The notes: generated by a model from the sequence alone, not told the origin. A stretch of 64,000 nt of DNA from Tenacibaculum jejuense (GCF_900198195.1 NZ_LT899436.1:682001-746000), one strand, 5' to 3'. Shown: positions 1 to 9,451, counted from the first letter of the stretch. Made by a program: numbers and translations.

Positions 1-2189
1 TAATTTCAGCAATAGAAATTAAAGCTTACGAAGAAACCAGACATTACTTACTTTCTGAAATTGATGACTTCTATACCTCTAAAGGACTAAAAGTAGAAGA
101 CTATTATTCATCATTTAATATACCTGCAAAAAACGAAAGAGGCAGTTCTTCAAATTCTTCTAATACATTGACTTTAAAGACAGATCATGAAAGTATTGAT
201 GAAAGTGAAGTACTAAAACGAGTTGCAAATTTTGATGATTTCAAAAAAATCATTCAAGAAGAAGATCAGGCGAATTCATTATTTAATTGGTCAAAAGTTA
301 TAGAAAAAATAACTCCATTATTGACTTCAAATCAAATTGAAGAAGTTGCCAAACTAGCAAGAATTGGAAGAAGAGAGTCGGACTTCTATGCCAAACTAAG
401 TGAAGCCGCCTTAAGGATAAGAAACACTGAACTGGCAACTAGTTTAGCCAATAAAAGTATTGAGCTTTCAAGCGAATCAGGATGGGTTAAATATTATGAT
501 GGAGGAACAAGAATCAATGCATTTAATGCACTGAAACAAATCAATCCCGTAATCTCATCTAATAAGGCATTTGAAGTATTTGCCCATGACACTGTAAGCT
601 GTAATTATACAAGTTCGTATATCGAACATCTTGAAGACATTGTTCCACTTCTAACAGAAAACTATGATGAGGAAAAACTTTGGCCTGAAATATATGGTTA
701 CCTGCAAAGATTGATGTCGAATAGTAAACAGGTTACGGATTTACCTATTCTCCCATCATTAAATCGACCAATCATGGAAACGTTAGTCGATTACTTAGTG
801 TATTTAGCAGAAAGCCCTGTATCGTTAGTAAAGGAAAAATCTTTACTGCTATTGTCAAGATATATAAATCAAGATGATTATTATGCTCTGACTCAGTTAC
901 AGAATGGTTGTTTAGATGATTACTCATGTGTGGATGTGATAATGAAATTATCTGAACTCGACTCTCCAAAAGTTCATTCGCTTAAATCAAAGATCAGTAG
1001 TTTAGCTCTATCAAATGATTATCAATTAAGAAAAAATGCAATAGACATACTTACCTCAATAGGGGAAGAAATTCCAACTCTAAAAAACATTGAATTACCT
1101 AAAGTATACTCTTTACATATTCCAGAAAATGGGAAGCCAGATTTTAAAAAAAAAATTGACCCTTATTTCCCAGAAGTTGATATTAATGATCCCCGAGACC
1201 TGATAAGGCCGTTTGAGTTTTTAATCAAAATTTTATCAGATGAGTCCGGCATTGATGAACCTAACCTTATTTGTAGAGCCTATTCGATCATGAAAAAAAT
1301 TGGTAGAGAGGAGGAATGGACGGTTGAATATGAAAAGAAGCTAAGAAATCATTTGGAGGAAATATACTTAAAATACTCTTACCCTAGGCCAAGGGTAATC
1401 GCTGCTCGCAAAGCTATAATGCACGTCACAAATGAATTAATAGATTCTGGAACAATTAATAAAGAGAGAATTCAGAATCTTTTGATATCGTATGATTATG
1501 CCGTTCAGTTTTTTGAGGAAATAGCCAAACCTGAGTTCATTCAGACGATTAAAGAAAAAGATTTTGGAGGCGTTGGCAATGATTGGTTAGATCGAATAGG
1601 TGAATCAGAAAGATTAAGAGAATCACTATTAGCCTATGGTGACAATTTCAAAGTCATAGCAGAATACAATCAAGTTAAAAATTTAGATTGGGGTTCTCCT
1701 ACTGAAGAATACATGTATCAGATTGCTGTTAATGAAGAGTTGCAGGAAGAAGACAATTACATTTTTGGCTCTGTTTTTCATCAATTGAGTAGGAACTATC
1801 ATGACATGAGAGGTGGAGGACATTTTATCGTTGTAATCAGGGATCATAGATTTGATCAATTTGATATAAAATCGAAATGGATTGCTATCAACCCTGTTTT
1901 GGCAAGATATCTGGGGTGGGAGCCTGAACCAACTAAACTATTTGCATGGAAAAACTCTGAAGGTGAATTAATGGCAGAATCGATTTATTGGTCAAATGGA
2001 AATACTAGTATGACACCACGTAAGGACGGAGAGGTTGGAGAAGGCTGGTTTGTTACAGTTTCCGAAAATGGACTAGAACAGATTAGATCTGTTGAGAAGA
2101 ATTTATTCCTTCAAAAGAAATTAACCAGGTTTAAATATGAAGATTCAGTATTAATGGATAGTCAAGAAATTAATGTGATAAGAATTTGA
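1..2189 (+). CDS. Large hypothetical protein, C-terminal part (gene starts outside window)
   Basis: The frame is already open at base 3 and runs without a stop to 2189, so the true start is left of the window; a TTG at 168 is not a credible start. About 728 residues are visible. The first few hundred are leucine-rich and helical, resembling HEAT/ARM-like repeats. The last 150 are mixed alpha/beta with a Trp-rich stretch (GRYLGWEP-like and FAWKNSEGELMAESIYW). I do not recognise the family. It is convergent with the ParA/DUF3408 operon and interrupts where further tra genes would be expected, so it is probably ICE cargo. Large multi-domain ICE cargo proteins are often defence genes, but nothing here proves that role. 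Confidence 0.75.
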   Translation, partial: ISAIEIKAYEETRHYLLSEIDDFYTSKGLKVEDYYSSFNIPAKNERGSSSNSSNTLTLKTDHESIDESEVLKRVANFDDFKKIIQEEDQANSLFNWSKVIEKITPLLTSNQIEEVAKLARIGRRESDFYAKLSEAALRIRNTELATSLANKSIELSSESGWVKYYDGGTRINAFNALKQINPVISSNKAFEVFAHDTVSCNYTSSYIEHLEDIVPLLTENYDEEKLWPEIYGYLQRLMSNSKQVTDLPILPSLNRPIMETLVDYLVYLAESPVSLVKEKSLLLLSRYINQDDYYALTQLQNGCLDDYSCVDVIMKLSELDSPKVHSLKSKISSLALSNDYQLRKNAIDILTSIGEEIPTLKNIELPKVYSLHIPENGKPDFKKKIDPYFPEVDINDPRDLIRPFEFLIKILSDESGIDEPNLICRAYSIMKKIGREEEWTVEYEKKLRNHLEEIYLKYSYPRPRVIAARKAIMHVTNELIDSGTINKERIQNLLISYDYAVQFFEEIAKPEFIQTIKEKDFGGVGNDWLDRIGESERLRESLLAYGDNFKVIAEYNQVKNLDWGSPTEEYMYQIAVNEELQEEDNYIFGSVFHQLSRNYHDMRGGGHFIVVIRDHRFDQFDIKSKWIAINPVLARYLGWEPEPTKLFAWKNSEGELMAESIYWSNGNTSMTPRKDGEVGEGWFVTVSENGLEQIRSVEKNLFLQKKLTRFKYEDSVLMDSQEINVIRI

Positions 2190-2190
2190 A

Positions 2191-2222
2191 AATGAATCCA
2201 AATACAAGGATTCATTTTTTTA
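2191..2222 (+). terminator. Rho-independent terminator after the left-edge gene
   Basis: Stem AATGAATCC / GGATTCATT with an 8-nt loop followed by a T run, two bases after the stop codon at 2189. Confidence 0.85.
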
Positions 2223-2314
2223 ATTTTGACAATTAACTCAAAATTTGCCAATCAGTAAAATTATTTTAACGATAGTAATAAGAAATACTAAACGAGCAAA
2301 TTCCAAAAGTAGAA

Positions 2315-2923
2315 TTACACAAAATCCCCAATATCAAAATCACGCCAGTCATCATTTATTTTAGAACTGCTATGAGTAGCTAAATGCGTATTTAATAAAT
2401 CAGAAACATGTTGTTGTGCTTTAGGAATTTTCTCATTTAGTATTTCCAATAATTCGGTGTTTTCAATTTTCATGGCTACAGGCAAGGTATCATTTGTGAG
2501 TTCTTTTTGATTTAAGAGTTTGGCTATTTTTTGTAATTCTTCAAAACTCAATCCAGTATTAAAATCTTGATCTGTTTGATTAGAAAAATGAGGTTTCAAT
2601 TCTTCCTCTTCTTCCTTTAGTTCTTCCCAATCAGAGACATCATTATCTTTAGAAGGCGATGAATTAAAAATAGTATCTAAATCTTCAGTAGGAATTATTT
2701 TCTGTGTTTCCGTTTTGTCAATTGATTTATCGGGACTGTCCACTAATGTTTTTTTAACTTCTTGTTGCTTTAGAACCTCTTTACTCTCACCCATGATACT
2801 ATTACTCGGTTTAAGTTTTGACTTTTCTTTAGGAGGTTTAGCAGAGGTTGATTTATTATAAAATCGATCCACTAATAGAACAATTAATAGTAATAAGATT
2901 ACAACTTGGGTATACTGTTCCAT
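2315..2923 (-). CDS. Single-pass membrane conjugation-module protein (TraD-position)
   Basis: A 202-aa protein with an N-terminal membrane anchor (residues about 6-20, rich in V/I/L) followed by a long Lys/Glu/Ser-rich, low-complexity cytosolic region and a more ordered C-terminal part (about 125-200). It is the last gene of the four-gene operon parA-84aa-DUF3408-this gene, which occupies the position of traA-traD in Bacteroides conjugative transposons. Its start lies 3 nt from the end of the DUF3408 gene, implying co-transcription. A function in conjugation is inferred from position and topology only; no domain is recognised with confidence. Confidence 0.7.
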   Translation of the reverse strand: MEQYTQVVILLLLIVLLVDRFYNKSTSAKPPKEKSKLKPSNSIMGESKEVLKQQEVKKTLVDSPDKSIDKTETQKIIPTEDLDTIFNSSPSKDNDVSDWEELKEEEEELKPHFSNQTDQDFNTGLSFEELQKIAKLLNQKELTNDTLPVAMKIENTELLEILNEKIPKAQQHVSDLLNTHLATHSSSKINDDWRDFDIGDFV

Positions 2924-2926
2924 AAT

Positions 2927-3343
2927 TTATATAATGGGTTTAAAATTGTCTTTAAATAGTTTCTTGATTTCAGTTTCAAATTCTGAGAAGTGATGTTGTA
3001 AAATATTGTCTAAATAATTAGATATAGACATGTTATTTTCTCCAATTACTCGGGTAATTCTAAACAAGCGTTCGTGAAATTCAGGACGGATGTATATTGC
3101 TTTTCCATTACGTGCAATTAAATGACTTTTTTGTAAAAACACTTCCTGATAGGGTTTTGTCTCTTTTTTAGAAGTTACAGTCGTCTTAACTGTTTGTTTC
3201 GTTTTGGACTTGGGTTTAGGTTGAGGTTTTTGAGGTTCTTCTTTTGTTTCTTCCGCTTTAGGAACTTTTCTATCTTCTGAAAATGAATGTGCCATCATTT
3301 CCATTAATTCCTTTTCATCTATCGGTGTTTTATCTTTTTTCAT
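2927..3343 (-). CDS. DUF3408 protein (TraB/TraC-like)
   Basis: 138 aa: a charged, Pro/Lys-rich N-terminal half (residues 1-65) and a C-terminal domain with YIRPEFHERLFRITRVIGEN and a following helix ISNYLDNILQHHF. That pattern is characteristic of the DUF3408 family found next to ParA in Bacteroidota conjugative transposons. The domain resembles a ribbon-helix-helix DNA-binding fold, so a role in partition or in regulation of transfer is plausible. It overlaps the neighbouring 84-aa gene by 4 nt, as expected for translational coupling within the parA operon. Confidence 0.8.
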   Translation of the reverse strand: MKKDKTPIDEKELMEMMAHSFSEDRKVPKAEETKEEPQKPQPKPKSKTKQTVKTTVTSKKETKPYQEVFLQKSHLIARNGKAIYIRPEFHERLFRITRVIGENNMSISNYLDNILQHHFSEFETEIKKLFKDNFKPII

Positions 3344-3594
3344 TTTAAGTCATTTTTAGGTGAGGCATAAGAAAGTTCATTCACTTGTTCTAAAACTTGT
3401 TTAGCTTCTATCCAAGCCATTCCTTTATTAATGGCAGTTTTCTGTTCATTTATATTTCTCGATAACTGCTTTGCATTTGTGAGATTTCGATCTGAAAAAA
3501 TCGCAAAGACATTTTTTCTGTATTTAAAGCAAACCGCTTTAGGGTAGTACTCTAACACATATTCCCTAGCTTGTTCCCAATCTGTATTTCCCAT
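3340..3594 (-). CDS. Small conserved ICE protein
   Basis: 84 aa, soluble, with no signal peptide or membrane segment and an aromatic/basic N-terminal half (EYYPKAVCFKYRKNVFAIF). It lies between parA (2-nt gap) and the DUF3408 gene (4-nt overlap), so all are surely one transcript. I do not recognise a named domain. A role linked to ParA is a guess from position. The tight spacing on both sides is the main evidence that it is a real gene. Confidence 0.65.
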   Translation of the reverse strand: MGNTDWEQAREYVLEYYPKAVCFKYRKNVFAIFSDRNLTNAKQLSRNINEQKTAINKGMAWIEAKQVLEQVNELSYASPKNDLK

Positions 3595-3596
3595 AG

Positions 3597-4355
3597 CTAT
3601 TGGTTTAATAGATGTAAAAATTCATTGATAAAAGCGTCTAAACGAGAAGATTTAATTAAACGGTTGTGAGGAGGAAAGAGTGTGGAACGAAATACCAATC
3701 CATTACCAATTTCTGGAAGCTCTTTTCGAAAGCGTTTGCTATCTGAAAAGTAATGTTGCATTTTGTGTAACTCAAGCTCATTAATAACCTTTTCATAAGT
3801 ATCATAGAGGGTAGATTTTTCTCGACCATCCACCATATTCCAAAATAGATGTAAGCCTTTTTTATCTGGTTTACTCGCAAATATTTGTGCCATTACTTGC
3901 GAAAACGAAAGGGTACTTTCCATGACTAATCGATCCGCAGTCATCGGAGAAAAAATGGCATCCATTCCAAGTAAGGTTTGTAATATTCCTGTAGAATTCA
4001 CTGTTCCTGTAAAGTCGAAAAAGGCAAAATCATAATGTATGGCACTATTATCTAAAAACTGTTTTGCTTCTTGTAAAGCAGTATCTGCATTACAGGAAAT
4101 GATGGGATATGCCTTTTTGTTTAAACTTGAAAATTGTGTGTGTGCCATTCGTTTAAAATGATCATTTTCCATAATCGCTTTTAACTCACGTTCTCGTTGT
4201 TTAGCAATACTAAGTTGCGGGAAATCACAATCGAAAATTACAACTTGATATCCCATTTTGTAATGTAGCATTGCAGCAGTCAGTACAGTAATTGCACTTT
4301 TCCCTACACCTCCTTTTTGAGATGAAAAACTGATTTTTAATGGTTCTTTTTTCAT
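3597..4355 (-). CDS. ParA/MinD-family ATPase of the ICE (TraA-like)
   Basis: 252 aa with a deviant Walker A near the N-terminus (SSQKGGVGKSAITVLTAAM, residues 11-29), Walker A' VVIFDCDFPQLS (about 38-49) and a switch region around FAFFDFTGTV. This is the ParA family; in Bacteroides conjugative transposons the homologue is TraA, the first gene of the tra region. Expected role: ATP-dependent partition or positioning of the element or transfer machinery. It is the promoter-proximal gene of a minus-strand operon starting in the repeat-rich intergenic region shared with mobA. ATG start at 4355. Confidence 0.92.
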   Translation of the reverse strand: MKKEPLKISFSSQKGGVGKSAITVLTAAMLHYKMGYQVVIFDCDFPQLSIAKQRERELKAIMENDHFKRMAHTQFSSLNKKAYPIISCNADTALQEAKQFLDNSAIHYDFAFFDFTGTVNSTGILQTLLGMDAIFSPMTADRLVMESTLSFSQVMAQIFASKPDKKGLHLFWNMVDGREKSTLYDTYEKVINELELHKMQHYFSDSKRFRKELPEIGNGLVFRSTLFPPHNRLIKSSRLDAFINEFLHLLNQ

Positions 4356-4400
4356 TGGTTAAAATTTTACGGTTTATAAGTTTATATGGTTGTATAATTA

Positions 4401-4630
4401 TCTAGCTAGCTAGTGATACATATAGCTCGTTATACAATTAGCTAGTTGACTGACCAGTATTCCTTTTAGCTAATTACTCATGCGCTCAGCTAGCTAATTT
4501 TTTGTACGGCTAGTAGTAGCTACCTCTAGTTGCATGATTGACTTATTATTCAAATAATTAATTGGCTAGTGATGTTTTTATGCTCACGCCTAACTAAATG
4601 ATCAACGGTATTTCTGTTTAGCTGGCTATA
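4401..4630. repeat. Cluster of degenerate TAGCTAG repeats
   Basis: The intergenic region between divergent parA and mobA contains about ten short copies or half-copies of GCTAG/TAGCTA. Examples are CTAGCTAGCTAG at 4402-4413, TTAGCTAG at 4438-4445, CAGCTAGCTAA near 4488-4498, GGCTAGTAGTAGCTAC near 4508-4521, GGCTAGTGATG near 4564 and TTTAGCTGGCTA near 4617. GCTAGTGAT occurs twice. They could be binding sites for the ParA-operon DNA-binding protein (DUF3408), a centromere-like parS cluster or part of oriT. The function is inferred. Confidence 0.6.
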
Positions 4631-4819
4631 CGGCTCTACGTCGTTACATCAAAAAAACAACGGTTTTACTTCATTTTTTTAAGGATTTCATTTTGTGGTT
4701 GTTAATGGCTTTTGGTGACGCTTTTTGTCGCTGGTTACCATAGTGTTACAACCGTTTGTTCGCTCTTAATTTGTGATAGCAAGTTCTAGTATTGGTGATG
4801 TCATATCACCATATCAAAA

Positions 4820-4945
4820 TCTAATTGAAAACTGTTCAGCGGAACAGAGCAAGTTGTGTAATGAGTGCCTCAAAAATGCTTTTGTGCCTCTCATTACAAA
4901 CTTGTCCTACGGAGTTTAAAATCCCTCCGAAGTCGTGGATTTTGG
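4820..4945 (+). other. Candidate origin of transfer (oriT)
   Basis: Immediately upstream of mobA/mobB, an imperfect inverted repeat pairs CAAGTTGTGTAATGAG with CTCATTACAAACTTG around a Gly/Cys-codon-free T/A-rich loop. It is followed by a small hairpin with arms CGGAG / CTCCG (about 4910-4938). In Bacteroidota mobilizable elements oriT sits at this place, upstream of the relaxase genes. The nick site cannot be assigned from sequence alone. There is no gene between 4356 and 4984. Confidence 0.55.
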
Positions 4946-4984
4946 AAATAGATGAATGGAATTTTTACTTAAAACGAATTAAAA

Positions 4985-5404
4985 ATGAAGGAAAAACAAA
5001 TTAAAAAAGGGCGTAAACCCAAAGAAGACCCTCTAGTATATCGCTATGTATTTCGGTTAAATGCAGAAGAAAATGCAGCGTTTTTAAAACGATTTGATAT
5101 TTCAGGAGTAGTAACCAAAGCTGAATTTATCCGTGCAATTCTATTTGAGAAAGAGATTAGAGTTGTAACTATAGATAAATCAGCACATGATTTCTATGTA
5201 AAACTAACAGCCTTGTATGCTCAATTTAGAGCTATTGGAGTGAATTACAACCAAGTTGTAAAAGCCTTACATACCAATTTTTCTGAAAAGAGGGCAAAGT
5301 TTTTACTGGAAAAATTAAAAAAGCAGACCGTAGCGTTGATCGCTATTATTGAAAAAATCACCCGTTTGATTCAAAAATTTGATGAAAAATGGTTGCAAAA
5401 ATAG
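4985..5404 (+). CDS. mobA: Relaxosome accessory protein MobA
   Basis: 139 aa, Lys-rich. The N-terminal part (KKGRKPKEDP then VYRYVFRLNAEENAAFLKRF) and the central SGVVTKAEFIRAILF are typical of the ribbon-helix-helix mobilization proteins preceding relaxases. The C-terminal half is helical, with a GVNYNQVVKAL segment found in the MobC/MobA relaxosome family. Role: binds oriT and loads the relaxase. Its last 16 nt overlap the start of mobB. It is the first gene of mobABC, directly downstream of the oriT-like repeats. Confidence 0.88.
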   Translation: MKEKQIKKGRKPKEDPLVYRYVFRLNAEENAAFLKRFDISGVVTKAEFIRAILFEKEIRVVTIDKSAHDFYVKLTALYAQFRAIGVNYNQVVKALHTNFSEKRAKFLLEKLKKQTVALIAIIEKITRLIQKFDEKWLQK

Positions 5405-6642
5405 GGCGTGGAAATCACTTAATGGGAGTATTAATATACAACCATGAAAAGATTGAAAAAGACCAAGGGAATATTGTACATAGTCATAAAATGATACATC
5501 CCTCGGCAGGAGCTTTTACTATACCTCTGTTGGAACGTTCTTTTGAACCTTATTTGATAGCTAACAATCGTACTGAAAAACCAATATTACATATCTCTTT
5601 AAACCCAAATCCTAATGATATAGTTTCGGATGAACGTTTTAGTGAATTAGCGGACAATTATATGCAGGAAATGGGATATGGTGAGCAGCCTTACGTGGTA
5701 TTTAAACATACCGATACTGGGCGTGCCCATATCCACATAGTTTCAGTTTGTGTAGATGAATATGGAAAGCGTATTTCAGATAGTTTTGAGAAGGTGCGTT
5801 CTATGAATGTTTGCCGAAAATTGGAGAAAAAGTTCAAGCTTACTTCTGCTATTGATTCGATTGAACAAAAAGATGTTCCATTACAAAAAGTAGATAATAA
5901 ACAAGATAATGTAAAACGACAAATAACTTCAGTACTCAGATTTGCAAATGAAAACTACAAGTTTCAAACATTAGGAGAATACAAAGCGTTATTGTCTTTC
6001 TTCAATATAACTGCACAGGAAGTTCGTGGAATTATTCACGGAAAAGAAAAACGAGGATTAGTCTATTTCGCTACAAATGATGTAGGAGAAAAAGTAAGTA
6101 ATCCGTTTAAATCTTCTCGTTTCACGCTACCTGTTGGTTTAGCAGATTTAGAACGAAAATTTAAAAAGTCTAAAACTTTTATTGATACCAAAAAGCCTCA
6201 AAAACAATTACGAAAATTGGTGCGTGATGGCATACAAAAGTATCCAGATCAAGATCGCTTTAGAAAGTATTTACAGGACAATAAAATATCAATGTTCGTT
6301 CGAAAGAATGATGAGGGTAGAATTTATGGAATCAGTTTTATAGATCATACTTCTAAAACAGTATTAAATGGTTCTCGATTAGGAAAAGACCTTTCGGCTA
6401 ATGTATTTCATCGCCTTTGGAATGAAGAAAAGGAGATCACTTCAACAGCCAATGCAAAAAAACCTATAACGCAACATGTAGAGTATGTAGAAAATGAACT
6501 TACAGCAGAGGCAATGCCTCTTTTTAATGCTGGTGTTATGGAATCTTTAGGCGGTTTATTACCAACGGATGTTCCCGAAGAAAACGATATGAAAAAAGTA
6601 AAGAAAAAACGTAAAAATAGAAAAGATGCAAAACGAAGATGA
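5389..6642 (+). CDS. mobB: Relaxase MobB
   Basis: 417 aa. The relaxase domain fills roughly residues 1-200 and carries the three-histidine metal site: H107 in VVFKHTDT and H114/H116 in GRAHIHIVSV. An N-terminal tyrosine in VLIYNHEKI is a candidate nucleophile. The C-terminal half is basic and ends in a Lys/Arg-rich tail. Family: MobP-type relaxases of Bacteroidota elements. It nicks oriT and pilots the strand into the recipient. The gene overlaps mobA by 16 nt and mobC by 17 nt, showing a tightly coupled operon. Confidence 0.93.
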   Translation: MVAKIGRGNHLMGVLIYNHEKIEKDQGNIVHSHKMIHPSAGAFTIPLLERSFEPYLIANNRTEKPILHISLNPNPNDIVSDERFSELADNYMQEMGYGEQPYVVFKHTDTGRAHIHIVSVCVDEYGKRISDSFEKVRSMNVCRKLEKKFKLTSAIDSIEQKDVPLQKVDNKQDNVKRQITSVLRFANENYKFQTLGEYKALLSFFNITAQEVRGIIHGKEKRGLVYFATNDVGEKVSNPFKSSRFTLPVGLADLERKFKKSKTFIDTKKPQKQLRKLVRDGIQKYPDQDRFRKYLQDNKISMFVRKNDEGRIYGISFIDHTSKTVLNGSRLGKDLSANVFHRLWNEEKEITSTANAKKPITQHVEYVENELTAEAMPLFNAGVMESLGGLLPTDVPEENDMKKVKKKRKNRKDAKRR

Positions 6643-8614
6643 TATTAGAGGATTAGCCAAAACAATGGAATTTATGAGAGCAATCAGTATTCTGTTTGTG
6701 GTAATACATTGTTATTGGTTTTGTTATGAAACATTCAAACAATGGGGATTTACTATTTCAACTGTAGATCGAATTTTATGGAACTTTCAACGTGATACAG
6801 GATTGTTTTCGTCCTTACTATGGACTAAATTATTTTCACTGGTATTTCTAAGCTTATCTTGTTTAGGGACTAAGGGAATTAAAGAAGAAAAAATAACATG
6901 GACAAAGATTAATGTTGCACTGGTAATTGGACTACTATTTTTCTTTTTCAATTATTGGTTATTACAGGTTTCATTACCCAAATTGCAAATCGCTATATTT
7001 TATATTTCCACGTTAAGTATTGGATATATTGGCTTGCTAATGGCAGGTGTTTGGATGAGTAGATTATTTAAGCACCATCTAATGGATGATGTTTTTAATC
7101 TTGAAAACGAAAGTTTCATGCAAGAAACTCGGTTGTTAGAAAACGAATATTCTATCAATTTACCTACTCGATTTTACTACAAAAAGAAATGGAATGAGGG
7201 ATGGATTAATATTGTAAACCCATTTAGAGCAACTATTGTTTTGGGTACTCCTGGTTCTGGTAAATCGTTTGCTGTTATAAATAACTACATCAAGCAACAA
7301 ATAGAAAAAGGATTTTCGATGTATATCTATGATTTTAAGTTTGATGACCTATCGGTTATCGCTTATAATCATTTACTAAAGCATACAGATAAGTATAAAA
7401 TACCTCCAAAATTCTATGTAATCAACTTTGATAATCCTCGTAAAAGCCACCGTTGTAACCCGATCAATCCTATGTTTATGACGGACATTTCGGATGCCTA
7501 TGAGAGTGCCTACACGATAATGCTCAATTTGAATAAAACATGGATACAAAAGCAAGGAGACTTTTTTGTGGAAAGTCCTATTATTTTATTGGCTTCGATT
7601 ATTTGGTATCTGAAAATCTATGAAAATGGGAAATATTGCACATTCCCCCATGCCATAGAACTGCTCAACAAAAAGTATACAGACATATTTACAATTCTAA
7701 GAAGTTACACAGAGTTAGAAAATTATCTTTCTCCGTTTATAGATGCATGGGAAGGAGGGGCACAAGATCAATTACAAGGGCAAATTGCCAGTGCTAAGAT
7801 TCCATTATCCAGAATGATAAGTCCTGCCTTATATTGGGTAATGACAGGCGATGATTTTTCATTGGATATCAATAACCCAGAAGCTCCTAAAATCTTGTGT
7901 GTCGGGAATAACCCTGATCGTCAAAATATTTACTCTGCTGCTTTAGGTTTGTACAATAGTAGAATTGTAAAATTGATTAATAAGAAAGGACAATTGAAAT
8001 CTTCAGTAATTATAGATGAATTACCTACCATTTATTTTAGAGGTTTAGATAATTTAATTGCTACAGCTCGTAGTAATAAGGTAGCAGTTTGTTTGGGTTT
8101 TCAAGATTATTCACAGTTGACAAGGGATTATGGTGACAAGGAAAGCAAAGTAATTCAAAATACCGTAGGGAATATTTTTAGTGGTCAGGTCGTTGGTGAA
8201 ACTGCTAAAACTTTATCGGAACGTTTTGGTAAAGTACTGCAAAAAAGGCAATCGATGACCATTAACAGGCAAGATAAATCCACTTCTATTTCTACTCAAA
8301 TGGATAGCTTGATTCCACCAAGTAAAATATCCAATCTTACACAAGGTATGTTTGTTGGTGCAGTTTCAGACAATTTTGATGAACGTATCGAACAAAAGAT
8401 TTTTCATTCTGAAATTGTTGTAGATGTGGATAAGTTTACCCAAGAAACAAAACAATATAAACCTATTCCCGAAATTATTTCGTTTTTAGATAGTGATGGA
8501 AATGATACCATGGAGGAACAAATTAATGCAAACTACCGACAGGTAAAAGCAGATGTAGAAAATATTATTTTGTTAGAATTGGAACGTATCGAGAATGATC
8601 CAAGCTTAGAATAA
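6626..8614 (+). CDS. mobC: VirD4/TraG-type coupling protein MobC
   Basis: 662 aa. The N-terminus has about four membrane segments (within residues 15-150), followed by a cytoplasmic ATPase. Walker A is GTPGSGKS at 207-214, and a Walker B-like VIIDELPTIYFRG lies near 460. C-terminal TraG/TraM-recognition motifs (VIQNTVGNIFSGQVVGETAK) are also visible. Family: conjugal coupling proteins called MobC in Bacteroidota ICEs, which link the relaxosome to the T4SS. It is the last gene of mobABC. The next gene, 88 nt downstream, is T6SS cargo rather than transfer machinery. Confidence 0.93.
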   Translation: MQNEDDIRGLAKTMEFMRAISILFVVIHCYWFCYETFKQWGFTISTVDRILWNFQRDTGLFSSLLWTKLFSLVFLSLSCLGTKGIKEEKITWTKINVALVIGLLFFFFNYWLLQVSLPKLQIAIFYISTLSIGYIGLLMAGVWMSRLFKHHLMDDVFNLENESFMQETRLLENEYSINLPTRFYYKKKWNEGWINIVNPFRATIVLGTPGSGKSFAVINNYIKQQIEKGFSMYIYDFKFDDLSVIAYNHLLKHTDKYKIPPKFYVINFDNPRKSHRCNPINPMFMTDISDAYESAYTIMLNLNKTWIQKQGDFFVESPIILLASIIWYLKIYENGKYCTFPHAIELLNKKYTDIFTILRSYTELENYLSPFIDAWEGGAQDQLQGQIASAKIPLSRMISPALYWVMTGDDFSLDINNPEAPKILCVGNNPDRQNIYSAALGLYNSRIVKLINKKGQLKSSVIIDELPTIYFRGLDNLIATARSNKVAVCLGFQDYSQLTRDYGDKESKVIQNTVGNIFSGQVVGETAKTLSERFGKVLQKRQSMTINRQDKSTSISTQMDSLIPPSKISNLTQGMFVGAVSDNFDERIEQKIFHSEIVVDVDKFTQETKQYKPIPEIISFLDSDGNDTMEEQINANYRQVKADVENIILLELERIENDPSLE

Positions 8615-8702
8615 CTAACAAAACTAATTTTAAATAAAAAGTTATGTATAGCCCTTTAAATCTGTGTTTTATTTATATTTATGATCGAAAAAAGAAAAAG
8701 TA

Positions 8703-9437
8703 ATGGCAAAAATGATTGTTACAGTAGGCGATACACATAGTTGTCCTATGGTATCTGGAACTGTACCACACGTTGGAGGGACAGTAATCTCAGGTTGTAC
8801 AACTGTATTATTAAATGATAGTCCAGTAGCTCGGATGGGTGATAAAGTACTTTGTACAGGTACAGGGATGATTGCCACGATAATCCAAGGAGATGCTAAT
8901 GTGTTGGTAGGTGGCAAACCTATTGCTTATGTAGGCTGTATGACTTCACATGGCGGTTTTCTAACATCTGGTCAAGCTAATGCACTTATTACAGGTAACA
9001 AACCTACAAAAATAGTTACTATGCCAGTTGAGGATATAGATTTTCCTAACATTGACACAAAAAATAAAGTTTTAGCTTACTTAGCGGGTCATGGTAGTAA
9101 ACTCAATGAGGCAATTGTAAATCAAGCCTTAATTAAACAAGCTGCACAAGACAATGAGGGAGAACCTAAAGTGTTTAATTACAAATGGGTAAAAGAAGAA
9201 ACTATTGTTCGTGATCGAAAACAGCTAAAAGTAGTTACTTTAATCGCTGATGTGCAGAATATACCTGATGGACAAACTGCATCTATAAAAGTGAAAACCC
9301 CTCCTAAAAATGAAGATGAAGAAGCTCAGATAATAGAGCTTACAGGAACAGTTGAAAATAAGAAAGTAACCGTAGAATGGGAAATAGAAGACTCTGAACA
9401 AGAAAATGACCCATCCAATAACAGACAAACTGCTTAA
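8703..9437 (+). CDS. PAAR-domain (DUF4280-like) T6SS spike protein
   Basis: 244 aa. Residues 1-105 form a PAAR/DUF4280 domain with repeated short Gly-rich beta turns: VGDTHSCPMVSGTVPHVGG, SPVARMGDKVLC, GKPIAYVGC and TSHGGFLTSGQANALITG. The C-terminal extension (about 135-244) looks like a small beta-sandwich with a charged tail. PAAR proteins cap the VgrG spike and recruit effectors. Here the next gene, 14 nt away, is a VasX-like effector, so this is probably its delivery adaptor. No VgrG, sheath or TssB/C gene is in the window, so the module must use a T6SS encoded elsewhere. Confidence 0.9.
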   Translation: MAKMIVTVGDTHSCPMVSGTVPHVGGTVISGCTTVLLNDSPVARMGDKVLCTGTGMIATIIQGDANVLVGGKPIAYVGCMTSHGGFLTSGQANALITGNKPTKIVTMPVEDIDFPNIDTKNKVLAYLAGHGSKLNEAIVNQALIKQAAQDNEGEPKVFNYKWVKEETIVRDRKQLKVVTLIADVQNIPDGQTASIKVKTPPKNEDEEAQIIELTGTVENKKVTVEWEIEDSEQENDPSNNRQTA

Positions 9438-9451
9438 AGCCTATCATCATC

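Noticed and set aside
168..2189. TTG at 168 as the start of the first gene
   Set aside because: The frame is open and coding-like from base 3, so the gene begins before the window.
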